Below are positions 32,361 to 40,708 of a stretch of 64,000 nucleotides of DNA, piece by piece. Source of the stretch: an uncultured Bacteriovorax sp. (GTDB lineage: Bacteria; Bdellovibrionota; Bacteriovoracia; Bacteriovoracales; Bacteriovoracaceae). The DNA is taken from positions 62,001 through 126,000 of the forward strand of contig CAMLKK010000006.1 of the NCBI GenBank assembly GCA_946480715.1, read 5' to 3'. The position numbers and the translations under genes are program-made. The notes below the pieces were generated by a model. The model did no database searches. It worked only from the letters and a program-made list of their open reading frames with translations, and had not been told where the DNA came from. Each line of letters opens with the position of its first letter. Position 1 is the stretch's first letter.

Positions 32361-33641
32361 ATGGAAAAAGATACTGCCAATTATAAAGACTATACATTGC
32401 TAAGCTATCATCACATCCCAGGTGTTCATAACCTTGAAGTTTTTGAACGTGCTGGTGGATACGAAATGATGAAGAAGTGTTTCAGCATGGATCCGGAAGC
32501 GATTAAGGAAGAAGTGAAAGCTTCAGGTCTTCGCGGACGTGGTGGTGCTGGATTCCCGACAGGTGTGAAGTGGGGATTCTTCTCTAAAGATCGCAATGCT
32601 AAAAAATATCTTCTTTGTAATGCCGATGAGTCTGAACCGGGAACATTCAAAGACAGATTCCTTGTAGAAAAAAATCCACACATCCTGATCGAAGGGATGA
32701 TCATCTCTGCGTGGGCACTAGGAACACAAAAGGGATACATCTACATTCGTGGAGAGTTCTATCACCAGGCGATGATTCTTGAGCGCGCTTTAAAAGAAGC
32801 TTACGCGAAAGGATACCTGGGAAAAAATATCATGGGTAAAGGTTTTGATTTCGATCTTTACGTTCACCGTGGGGCCGGCGCTTATATCTGTGGAGAAGAA
32901 ACAGGAATGATTTCATCTCTTGAAGGAAAAAAAGGTCAGCCAAAATTGAAGCCACCATTCCCAGCAATCAAAGGTTACAGAGGATTTCCAACGATGGTTA
33001 ACAACGTTGAGTCACTTGCTGCTGTTCCTTGGATCATGCGTTTTGGAGCGGCTGAATACAAAAAATTCGGAACAGAGAAATCAGCGGGAACAAAATTATT
33101 CTCAATATCTGGTGACGTTAATAAGCCAGGTGTAATCGAAGTTCCATTGGGAACAACACTTAAAGAAATCATCGACGTTCATTGCGGTGGAATGAGAAAC
33201 GGCAATAAGCTTAAAGCAGTTATCCCTGGTGGATCATCAGCTCCAATCTTCAATGCTGAAGTTTCTGAACGCGTGAAAATGGATTACGAAGATGTAGCAG
33301 CGAACGGCTCAATGCTTGGTTCTGGTGCGATCGTTGTTCTCGATGAAACACGCAACATGGGTGACGTTCTTAAGTGGACACTTGAATTCTACCACCACGA
33401 ATCGTGTGGTCAGTGTACTCCATGCCGTGAAGGAACAGGTTGGCTTGAAAGCGTTTTCAAACGTAAGAATACGGGTAAAGCTCAAAAGAGCGATATCGAT
33501 CTTCTCGATAAAACGGCCGCTTCAATGCGCGGACAAACTATTTGTGCTCTTGCTGATGCGGCAGCCATGCCAACTCAGGGGATGATTAAAGTTTTCCGTG
33601 AAGAACTTGAACAATATATTACAAACACGAATAAAAAATAA
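32361..33641 (+). CDS. nuoF: NADH-quinone oxidoreductase subunit F
   Basis: A 426-residue NADH-binding subunit with FMN and cluster N3. It shows the glycine-rich NADH loop LRGRGGAGFPTGVKWGF, the FMN-site motif AYICGEETGMISSLEG, and the cluster ligands SCGQCTPCREGTGW plus a later Cys in TICALADAAA. Complete in length. nuoG follows after 16 bases. Confidence 0.95.
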   Translation: MEKDTANYKDYTLLSYHHIPGVHNLEVFERAGGYEMMKKCFSMDPEAIKEEVKASGLRGRGGAGFPTGVKWGFFSKDRNAKKYLLCNADESEPGTFKDRFLVEKNPHILIEGMIISAWALGTQKGYIYIRGEFYHQAMILERALKEAYAKGYLGKNIMGKGFDFDLYVHRGAGAYICGEETGMISSLEGKKGQPKLKPPFPAIKGYRGFPTMVNNVESLAAVPWIMRFGAAEYKKFGTEKSAGTKLFSISGDVNKPGVIEVPLGTTLKEIIDVHCGGMRNGNKLKAVIPGGSSAPIFNAEVSERVKMDYEDVAANGSMLGSGAIVVLDETRNMGDVLKWTLEFYHHESCGQCTPCREGTGWLESVFKRKNTGKAQKSDIDLLDKTAASMRGQTICALADAAAMPTQGMIKVFREELEQYITNTNKK

Positions 33642-33657
33642 TTAAGACGAGAAAGTC

Positions 33658-35091
33658 ATGACTGAAAAAGTTAAATTAACCTGGAACGGAAAAGAAATCG
33701 AAGCAGTAAAAGGATCAAACCTTTTGCAAGCTGCTTTAGATAACGGAGAGGAAGTTGCCCACTACTGTTACCACGCTGGTCTTTCGATCGCGGGTGTATG
33801 CCGTATGTGTATGGTTGAACAGGATGGTGTTCCTCGTCCATATCCTTCATGTAACGCTACTTGCGCGGAAGGAATGGTTGTTCGCAACGATACTCCAAAA
33901 ATTAAAGCTGCTGTTGAAGCGACTCTTCAATTTCACTTATTGAATCACCCACTAGATTGTCCAGTGTGTGACCAAGCAGGTGAGTGCGGTCTTCAAGACT
34001 ACTACATGAAGCACGGTCAGTACGACTCGCAAATGATCGACAAAAAAGTTCACAAAGAAAAAGTTCAAGACATCGGCAAGAACGTAATGCTCGATGCTGA
34101 ACGCTGTATCCTTTGTTCACGTTGTACTCGATTTACTGAAGAAGTAACGAAGACAAACGAACTGGGAATTTTAAACCGTGGTGACCACGCAGAAATCACA
34201 GTTAACGAACAATTGAAAAACGACTACGCTCAAAACCTAGTAGACATCTGTCCGGTTGGAGCGCTTACATCGAAAGACTTCCGTTTCAAGCAACGTGTTT
34301 GGTTCTTAGAAGAAGTTCAAACAACATGTATTGGTTGTGAAACTGGATGTTCAGTAAAAGTTTCTCAAAACAAAAACGGATCATACAGAGTTAAGCCAAT
34401 GTACGATCACGACGTAAACGGACACTGGATGTGTGATGATGGTCGCCAGATCTATAAACACGTTTCAAGCCCAACTCGTCTTTCTGGTCCAGTTGAAAAC
34501 GTGAACAACCTTTTCATGCCAGCTGACGAAGTAAAAGTTTACGAAAAACTAAAAGGCAAAAAGACAAAATTCGTTCTTTCAGCAGGACTTACAAACGGCG
34601 AATACGAAAAATTCTTTGATGCTGTTAAAGGAACAAATGCAGAAGTGGCGCTTTATGCTCTTCCAAAAATTGGTCCTGAGTTCGACGGTATTCTTCGTCG
34701 CGCAGACAAAAACCCGAACCTTCGTGGAGCTGAAGCCGCTTTCAAAAAAGCAGGATTTGATTCAAGTGCAGCTGCTCTTGATAAACTTCTTGGCGGTCTT
34801 TCTTCAAACGATGCTGTGTTCGTTGTCGTACCAGAAATGATTTACGATGAAGATCATTTCAATACTCTTGTTTCTAAAGTTGGACGTGCAGGATTAAAAC
34901 TTGCTCTTACTCCAGGTGAAACATTAGCAAGCCTTCGCAACTTTGATTACTTGTTACCACTCCCAACTTTCCTTGAGAAAAACGGCGAAATCGTTAACTA
35001 CCAAGGAAAAGCAAGAACACTTAATGCTGGTCTGTCTTATGGAGACATCTCTAAAGACATCGGCCACTACGGAAAATGGGTGAACGTATGA
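33658..35091 (+). CDS. nuoG: NADH-quinone oxidoreductase subunit G, short form
   Basis: A 477-residue subunit. It carries the N1b [2Fe-2S] ligands Cys37, 48, 51 and 65, the His-Cys3 cluster N5 near HPLDCPVCDQAGECGLQDY, N4 in CILCSRCTRF plus DICPVGAL, and the extra cluster N7 (C-x2-C-x3-C-x27-C, from CIGCETGC). NuoG is typically 680 to 900 residues. Here most of the molybdopterin-like domain is gone, with only a short alpha/beta remainder after N7. It overlaps nuoI by four bases if the ATG at 35088 is used. Confidence 0.9.
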   Translation: MTEKVKLTWNGKEIEAVKGSNLLQAALDNGEEVAHYCYHAGLSIAGVCRMCMVEQDGVPRPYPSCNATCAEGMVVRNDTPKIKAAVEATLQFHLLNHPLDCPVCDQAGECGLQDYYMKHGQYDSQMIDKKVHKEKVQDIGKNVMLDAERCILCSRCTRFTEEVTKTNELGILNRGDHAEITVNEQLKNDYAQNLVDICPVGALTSKDFRFKQRVWFLEEVQTTCIGCETGCSVKVSQNKNGSYRVKPMYDHDVNGHWMCDDGRQIYKHVSSPTRLSGPVENVNNLFMPADEVKVYEKLKGKKTKFVLSAGLTNGEYEKFFDAVKGTNAEVALYALPKIGPEFDGILRRADKNPNLRGAEAAFKKAGFDSSAAALDKLLGGLSSNDAVFVVVPEMIYDEDHFNTLVSKVGRAGLKLALTPGETLASLRNFDYLLPLPTFLEKNGEIVNYQGKARTLNAGLSYGDISKDIGHYGKWVNV

Positions 35092-35615
35092 TTTTAAAAC
35101 AAGACCTTTACCGCGAACACGGATTTTTAAAAGGCCTATACTTAGGTTTAAAAATTACGGCCATCACGCTAACGAAAAACCTTTTCGGTATCGATAAGCG
35201 TATGACGTTGAACTATCCGGAAGAAAAGTATTTCTATTCTGATAGATTCAAAGGAAAGCACGTTCTCACTGTAAAAGAAGACGGCACACTAAGATGTACA
35301 TCTTGTATGTTGTGTTCAACTTATTGTCCTGCTCAGTGTATTCACATCGTAGCTGCTGACGACTCTGATAAAGAAGTTGAAAAAGCACCAGTATCTTTTG
35401 AAATCGAAATGCTTCGTTGTGTATTCTGCGGTTTTTGTGAAGAAGCTTGTCCAGTAGATGCTATCCGTTTAACAAACGAATACGAAATGTCTGGTCACGC
35501 AGAACAAGAATGGGTTGCTGATCACCACGAATTAGCGTTCAGAAAATCTCTTAACGGCGGAAAAGGTGTTGTCTCTACTGTAGACGACAAAGACCGCATG
35601 AAACTTCGTTTATAA
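35088..35615 (+). CDS. nuoI: NADH-quinone oxidoreductase subunit I
   Basis: A ferredoxin-type subunit of 175 residues with two [4Fe-4S] clusters, N6a and N6b: CTSCMLCSTYCPAQC and CVFCGFCEEACPVDA. It links NuoG to NuoB. I start it at the ATG at 35088, which overlaps the nuoG stop as ATGA; the ATG at 35076 would add four residues. It is the last nuo gene. The membrane subunits A, H, J, K, L, M and N are missing from this operon and from the rest of the window. Confidence 0.93.
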   Translation: MILKQDLYREHGFLKGLYLGLKITAITLTKNLFGIDKRMTLNYPEEKYFYSDRFKGKHVLTVKEDGTLRCTSCMLCSTYCPAQCIHIVAADDSDKEVEKAPVSFEIEMLRCVFCGFCEEACPVDAIRLTNEYEMSGHAEQEWVADHHELAFRKSLNGGKGVVSTVDDKDRMKLRL

Positions 35616-36112
35616 TGAAAATCACTTCTCTCCTTGTTGTTTTAATTTTAAGTTTTAAAGCGCAAGGAGAGTCTTCTAACTCTCAAATCGAAAAAACATG
35701 TGCTGGTCAAGTGATGTCTCTCGCGGCCACAACTCAACTTGATAAATCCGGCAAACTCAAACCATTCGCTTACTCAGAACAAGTTGATAAAACTTTTTTC
35801 GAATCATTTAAAAAATTAAAAGCAGTCGTTGAGGGACCTCAACCAGAGCTTCAAAAAGAGTATATTGAAAAAATCTATTCTGAAGTTACGGCCTACGCAA
35901 AAAAGAAAACACCTAAGACTTTTGAGTCTTGCTTGAAATTTATGAAAACCGTTGCGAACGAAACGCAGAGACAATGTTCGGCCTTGAAAGGGGACGAAGT
36001 TGATTTCCAAGCAAAGATGAATGCATGCACCGAGAAGGCGATGAGCACTCCTCATGTTATGGTCGCGAGTGAAGAGTGGAAACAAGTTCAATCAAAACTG
36101 ATCTTCAAATAA
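35615..36112 (+). CDS. Exported protein translationally coupled to nuoI
   Basis: A 165-residue protein with a signal peptide (MKITSLLVVLILSFKAQGES). The mature chain is helical, with five cysteines, and shows no known domain. Its ATG overlaps the nuoI stop by one base (TAATG), so it belongs to the complex I transcript. Whether it has anything to do with complex I is open; it would be on the other side of the membrane from the peripheral arm. Confidence 0.7.
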   Translation: MKITSLLVVLILSFKAQGESSNSQIEKTCAGQVMSLAATTQLDKSGKLKPFAYSEQVDKTFFESFKKLKAVVEGPQPELQKEYIEKIYSEVTAYAKKKTPKTFESCLKFMKTVANETQRQCSALKGDEVDFQAKMNACTEKAMSTPHVMVASEEWKQVQSKLIFK

Positions 36113-36115
36113 AAA

Positions 36116-36140
36116 AAGGCCCTTATTAAGGGCCTTCGTT
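36116..36140. terminator. Bidirectional terminator after the nuo operon
   Basis: The arms AAGGCCCTT and AAGGGCCTT around ATT, with seven A's on the left and a T-rich stretch (CGTTTTATTT) on the right, between two convergent genes. Confidence 0.85.
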
Positions 36141-36494
36141 TTATTTACAAGTTAATTCAAAAGACTCGTATCCGCTCCAGCCATCATCATCGCACCAAGA
36201 GTAATGATAAACGGCCTTGTCACCTTTTAATTGGAAAGAGTAATCATGGCCACCAGTCGCCTGATCTGAACAATCGCCTAGTGAGTTAAAGTAGAAGTTG
36301 TTTTCTACGTGCTCTAGAACTCCAGACAAATAATTGTTGTTTTCAACTTTAAGATCAGCGCTTTTAAATTCTTCTACAATAGCAGTCACTTTCTTTTCTG
36401 GTGATTTGAGTGATTGTCCCTCACAGTGAATTGTTTTGGCGAAAACAGAAAGTGGGAGAATAGAAATCATTAAGGCCACGCATAGATGCTTCAT
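36141..36494 (-). CDS. Small exported protein
   Basis: A 117-residue protein with a signal peptide (MKHLCVALMISILPLSVFAK). The mature beta-rich chain has four cysteines (in HCEG, DCSD, WCDD and LTCK), probably two disulfides, and ends SFELTCK. The pattern is that of small periplasmic beta-barrels common in this clade of bacteria, but I cannot name it. A good ribosome site, GGAGG, lies upstream. Monocistronic. Confidence 0.7.
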   Translation of the reverse strand: MKHLCVALMISILPLSVFAKTIHCEGQSLKSPEKKVTAIVEEFKSADLKVENNNYLSGVLEHVENNFYFNSLGDCSDQATGGHDYSFQLKGDKAVYHYSWCDDDGWSGYESFELTCK

Positions 36495-36572
36495 TAGATA
36501 CCTCCAGTTGAATAGGCACCGTATATCAAGGCATCTAAGGAAATGGCCAATTAAAGTTTCTTATACGCGTCA

Positions 36573-37943
36573 TTAGTTCATGTACTGTTCGCGCATTCTT
36601 CGCTCTTCTTCTTCCTGGGCCAACTTCTGTTTTTTCAGGATCTTCTCGATTTCTAAATCAAGGCGCTCTTCTGGAGTGAGGTGCTTATCAGTGTTGAAAA
36701 TCTTTCTCCACTCTTTCTCTGGAACATTTTTATACTGGCCATCTTTTTCACCCACTAAATAAAGAACAAATTTTGCAGGCGATTCTTGATCGAGTGTAAG
36801 AACAGCGAGGTCATCTGGTCTCAAGCTATATTGGAAAAGTGTTTTTGTTTCCGGCCATTTAATATTTCCGTAACTAAAAGCAATCATTTCGGCGCACGTG
36901 ATTTTTTCCAGAGAGTGAGCATTAAACTTAAAGTCGTATTTTTTATCAACTTGTTCTGATAGTGCTTCATAAACATTTGAAGCGCGATCAAGTATTCCAT
37001 CGATGCGTGTGATGGCAAATTCATCGAGGTTCATAAACGATTCGATACTCTGGAAATTTAATCCTTCTTTACGAATCTCGACAATATTCATTCCTTGTTC
37101 AACGAAAGTACGAAATGGTGTGAAGAACTCTTCATCCCAGATGCCAAGAGCGACTAGCTCTTCCTTCGTTCCTAACCACACGCCAACGTGTCCGAAGTTT
37201 CCTGGAATCGTAAGATTGGAAAGAGTAAATTTTCGAGTTTCAAAAACTAGATCAAGTGGTTTCAATTTACTTCTAACGAGTGAATTAACTTCCTGATTAT
37301 TATTTAAACGTCCTGATCTCCATTTCAAATGATCAGAGATAAAACCCCACACGCGAGCAGCTCCAGCAACAACAGATGTTGTTCCTTTAATGGCCGCATC
37401 TGATAGTTTATAAAGATTAGGATCGTAATCTCTATGTTGTGGATCCATGATGATGCCATCTGGAAGTTTCGCCTGCTCTTTTACGATCTCTTCTTGAATG
37501 TCCTTAATCATTCCAGAGTCAGTGTATTTTTTGTAATAAGCGACGAGATCAGTGAGACGGTAACGTGAGAATTTTGAAAATCCGAGAACGAGTCTTCTTA
37601 ATTCATTGTCTGCAAAAATACTTTTTCCCATTAAAGAAAGATCGTGAGAGGCAATGGCCTTTGCCAAAACTTTTGGATTACAGTTTAGATCTTTATCTTT
37701 GTAGATTTCGAGAAGTCCTTTTAAACTTCCAAAACGGGTCGTTAAATTCTTTTGCAATAAAGTGACATCATAAGCTCTAATCTCGCGCCCAGGAGTCTTC
37801 AGAGAGGCTATAAAAGCTTCTGAATCATGTACGGTCTCAATGTGTGAGACAATGATATCTTCGCAAACAGTGTCGGGGATCTCAGCTGCGAAAAGCGGAT
37901 TAATAGTGGCGGCCAAAAAGAGGGCAATAAGTGTATTTTTCAT
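36573..37943 (-). CDS. Exported YiiX-like papain-fold (NlpC/P60-type) protein
   Basis: A protein of about 456 residues with a signal peptide (MKNTLIALFLAATINPLFAA); I start it at the ATG at 37943, because the frame upstream to 38072 would run into aat and has no signal-like sequence. The C-terminal half is a circularly permuted NlpC/P60 domain of YiiX type: LDLVFETRKF, then FGHVGVWLG with the catalytic His, and ITCAEMIAFSYGNI with the catalytic Cys. Such enzymes cut peptidoglycan peptides or lipid-type amides and esters. A close paralogue lies at 40689-42392, with the same YDFKF...CSE/CAE arrangement and the following WP motif. Confidence 0.75.
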   Translation of the reverse strand: MKNTLIALFLAATINPLFAAEIPDTVCEDIIVSHIETVHDSEAFIASLKTPGREIRAYDVTLLQKNLTTRFGSLKGLLEIYKDKDLNCNPKVLAKAIASHDLSLMGKSIFADNELRRLVLGFSKFSRYRLTDLVAYYKKYTDSGMIKDIQEEIVKEQAKLPDGIIMDPQHRDYDPNLYKLSDAAIKGTTSVVAGAARVWGFISDHLKWRSGRLNNNQEVNSLVRSKLKPLDLVFETRKFTLSNLTIPGNFGHVGVWLGTKEELVALGIWDEEFFTPFRTFVEQGMNIVEIRKEGLNFQSIESFMNLDEFAITRIDGILDRASNVYEALSEQVDKKYDFKFNAHSLEKITCAEMIAFSYGNIKWPETKTLFQYSLRPDDLAVLTLDQESPAKFVLYLVGEKDGQYKNVPEKEWRKIFNTDKHLTPEERLDLEIEKILKKQKLAQEEEERRMREQYMN

Positions 37944-38007
37944 GCCCTTAAGTTTAGAGGAACTTGGAGCATAACAGGTGAGAGTTGAAATTCTTTTAGG
38001 GGGCCGT

Positions 38008-38649
38008 CTAAGAATTAGACAGTGAATGTTCCAGCATTCGCAGGTACTTATCGCGTGGGACTTCGACCCCACCCAGCGAGGCCACCACCGGTGTCACCAT
38101 TTGGGTGTCGATCCAGTGAATATCCTGCTGCTGAAGTTTATAAAGAAGTGAAACCAATGCCACTTTAGAAGCATTGTCTTTTGTATGAAACATGGATTCG
38201 CCTGAATAAAAACGATTGATACAAACGCCGTAAACTCCACCCACCAATGAATCATCTTCGTAAGCTTCGCAGGAATAAGCATAACCTTCTTTAAACAATT
38301 CAATATAGGCATTGATGATATCGTCTGTGATCCAGGTCCCTTGGTTGTCGGAACGTTTCACTCGAGCGCAGTTTAAAATCACAGCTTCAAAATTTGTGTT
38401 GAAGCGAATTTCAAATGGGTTCTTCTTTAAAAATTTTCTAAAACTTTTAGAGAGGTGCAGATTATTGAACGCTAAAATGCCACGAGGGTCTGGAGAAAAC
38501 CAGGCGAGGGGATATTCTTCAGAAATCGGCCACGGGAAAATACCTTGCGAGTAAGCAAGCAGAAGTGAATCCACTTCTAAATCGCCTCCTAGGGCGAGTA
38601 GGCCATGCTCATCAGCGGTCTCAACAGGAGGGAAACTTACTATCGCCAT
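38008..38649 (-). CDS. aat: Leucyl/phenylalanyl-tRNA-protein transferase
   Basis: A 213-residue enzyme that adds Leu or Phe from aminoacyl-tRNA to the N-terminus of proteins with Lys or Arg ends, marking them for ClpSP degradation. Family motifs are clear: FPWPISEEYPLAWFSPDPRG, GTWITDDIINAY, GGVYGVCINRFYSGESMF, and WIDTQMVTPVVASLGG. The length is slightly short of E. coli Aat (234). It overlaps the ureohydrolase gene by one base and ends the operon. Confidence 0.93.
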   Translation of the reverse strand: MAIVSFPPVETADEHGLLALGGDLEVDSLLLAYSQGIFPWPISEEYPLAWFSPDPRGILAFNNLHLSKSFRKFLKKNPFEIRFNTNFEAVILNCARVKRSDNQGTWITDDIINAYIELFKEGYAYSCEAYEDDSLVGGVYGVCINRFYSGESMFHTKDNASKVALVSLLYKLQQQDIHWIDTQMVTPVVASLGGVEVPRDKYLRMLEHSLSNS

Positions 38650-39776
38650 TATGTATTCGATCCCATCGCTTGAATAAGGAATGTTGAAAGTGAAGCGGCC
38701 ACCATTAAAGTCGTTTCAGGTTCAATTTGTTTGATATGCGAAGGCCTTACTAACGGAGCAATCTCCACCATATCTGCACCCGTTATTTTAAAATGCTCGA
38801 AGAGTGTCTGCATGATGACCATCGGCTCATGTGGAGAAAGTCCACCTGGCTCAGGAGTTCCTGTGGCGCCTGCATAATTTTGATCGAGACTGTCGATATC
38901 AAAACTAATGTAGATTTCTTCAACGTTCATGCTCTTTAATTTGACCACAATCTCATCAGCGATCGCACTTGCTCCACGATCAAAAACATCCTGGGCCCAA
39001 ATCTGTGTATGGCCGAATTTAGTTTCCCAATGCTTTTTATCTTTACCACTCGAGCGAATGCCAATTTGAACAAGATGAGCAGCGCTCTCAAGATATGGAA
39101 TGATTTGCGACGTCCATGTTCCAAAACAGAGATCAATTCCCATGCGCTCTTCTAATAAATCTGTGTGAGCATCAAAATGAATGAGGGCCACTTTCTTTCC
39201 AGCAGCTTTTTTCGATTCGAGATAAGCGCGAACCATCGGGTAGCTTACAGAGTGATCACCACCAATCATAAAAATTGATTTTGAGGGAAACTGTTCATGA
39301 AAGCCACTGGCAAAATCATAAGCAATCGAAAGAGGTGATACAGGAAGTTTCACTGACTCAGAACCATAAATTGATTTGCGGCAATTTGTGATTGTCTGCT
39401 CATTTAAGTATTTATCATGCAACAGGTGAGGAATAACTCGAACGTCACCAATGTCGTAGGCGCGAAGATCTTCACGCGATTGAAGAAGCGTTTCTCGCAG
39501 ATAGAGTGGTCCCCAGTTCGCTCCTCTTTGAATTCCTCCGCCAGAGTCTGAAGGAATTCCGAAGATCACACATTTTGAAAGTGGAAGTGTTTTTTCTAAA
39601 CTCTCTTCCCATAGTGCGCGAACTCGTTTTTCTTTAACGACGGCTTCACCATAAAGTTTCGTTTGTAGATGTGCGCGTTTTTCTGCGGCCGTATGGACGG
39701 TAAAAACTCCTTCACCGGGAGGTGCGAGATAGAGTTTACATTTTGAGAGATATTCATTTCGAGAGATCGTCGTCAT
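38649..39776 (-). CDS. Ureohydrolase (arginase/agmatinase family)
   Basis: A 375-residue binuclear-manganese hydrolase. Metal ligands sit in IGGDHSVSYPM, FDAHTDLLEE and SFDIDSLDQNYAGATGTPEP. The N-terminal 80 residues are an extension compared with SpeB (about 300), carrying no motif I know. It could split agmatine, arginine or another guanidino compound; the sequence alone cannot tell which. It overlaps the 2-hydroxyacid dehydrogenase gene by 4 bases and aat by 1, so the three are cotranslated. Confidence 0.85.
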   Translation of the reverse strand: MTTISRNEYLSKCKLYLAPPGEGVFTVHTAAEKRAHLQTKLYGEAVVKEKRVRALWEESLEKTLPLSKCVIFGIPSDSGGGIQRGANWGPLYLRETLLQSREDLRAYDIGDVRVIPHLLHDKYLNEQTITNCRKSIYGSESVKLPVSPLSIAYDFASGFHEQFPSKSIFMIGGDHSVSYPMVRAYLESKKAAGKKVALIHFDAHTDLLEERMGIDLCFGTWTSQIIPYLESAAHLVQIGIRSSGKDKKHWETKFGHTQIWAQDVFDRGASAIADEIVVKLKSMNVEEIYISFDIDSLDQNYAGATGTPEPGGLSPHEPMVIMQTLFEHFKITGADMVEIAPLVRPSHIKQIEPETTLMVAASLSTFLIQAMGSNT

Positions 39777-40708
39777 AGGAGTCCCTGCGCGTGGACGCGC
39801 GAACTTAAAATTTGGTTATTGTATTTATTTTTGAATTCAGATGCCGAGAGTTTTAGAAAATCTTCGATCACTCTTTTTTCAAAATTCAGTGTCGATTGAT
39901 CGATAGAATTAAAAACACCGGCGATATGAGAAGTTGTTTTTATATTTTTGAGGTTCTTGAAAGTCGCAAAGTCGTTAGGTTCCTGTTCAAAAACATCCAA
40001 GACAGCAAATGCCTCAGGATGCGTTTTCAAAAATTCCACAAGATCTTCAGTCTTCACAAGTTCCCCGCGAGCAGCATTGATGAGAAGCAAGCGATCAGAA
40101 CATTTATGGAGAAATTCAGCATTGATCATGTGAGCATTGCTGAAATTAAGACCACAGGCGAGGATCACAACATCACTATTGATGAAATCACCATGCAGAT
40201 TTTTGAACGGATCAATCATGACCGGTTTAACATTCAAGGCCTCTAAACTTTTCTTCAAATGCATGCCGATGTGACCAGCACCTAAAATCGTTATTTTCAA
40301 TTCACTGAGAAGTGGACGTTTGAATGTTCGTGCTTTTTCCCAGGTTGGCTGATGAGGTATGGAAACGACATGATTAAAAAGTGCAGAGAGAATATATTCA
40401 CTAACGGCTTCGTAACGGATCGAACTTCCTACAACGACATTACAATTAAGAGATTCAACGACAACTTTCGAATAATTATCGTAACCAGAATTGGGATGCA
40501 AAATGAGTTTAAGTGAATGAAAATGATCTGTACTAATTTTTGAAAAGTCAGTGTGTGTGTTGGTAATTAAGATATCACAAGGGAACTGGGAAACCATTTC
40601 GACTCCCAGAGATTCGAGAGTCGTTTTTTCGCGGGAATTAAAATCTGCAGGAAAATAAGGGGACGTGCTCGTGCGGAAAACTTTTAATTTAGAGGCCCCA
40701 TTCTTCAT
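39773..40708 (-). CDS. D-2-hydroxyacid dehydrogenase family protein
   Basis: A protein of about 311 residues using the ATG at 40708. The NAD-binding Rossmann motif is ITILGAGHIGMHLKKSL, and the family end motifs are LINAARGELVK, VLDVFEQEPND and the catalytic His in TSHIAGVF. It reduces a 2-keto acid or oxidises a D-2-hydroxy acid; it is phosphoglycerate dehydrogenase-like without an ACT domain. It is short in the first substrate-binding half. The start overlaps the YiiX-like gene by 20 bases, and the frame upstream of 40708 is only shadow. Confidence 0.78.
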   Translation of the reverse strand: MKNGASKLKVFRTSTSPYFPADFNSREKTTLESLGVEMVSQFPCDILITNTHTDFSKISTDHFHSLKLILHPNSGYDNYSKVVVESLNCNVVVGSSIRYEAVSEYILSALFNHVVSIPHQPTWEKARTFKRPLLSELKITILGAGHIGMHLKKSLEALNVKPVMIDPFKNLHGDFINSDVVILACGLNFSNAHMINAEFLHKCSDRLLLINAARGELVKTEDLVEFLKTHPEAFAVLDVFEQEPNDFATFKNLKNIKTTSHIAGVFNSIDQSTLNFEKRVIEDFLKLSASEFKNKYNNQILSSRVHAQGLL

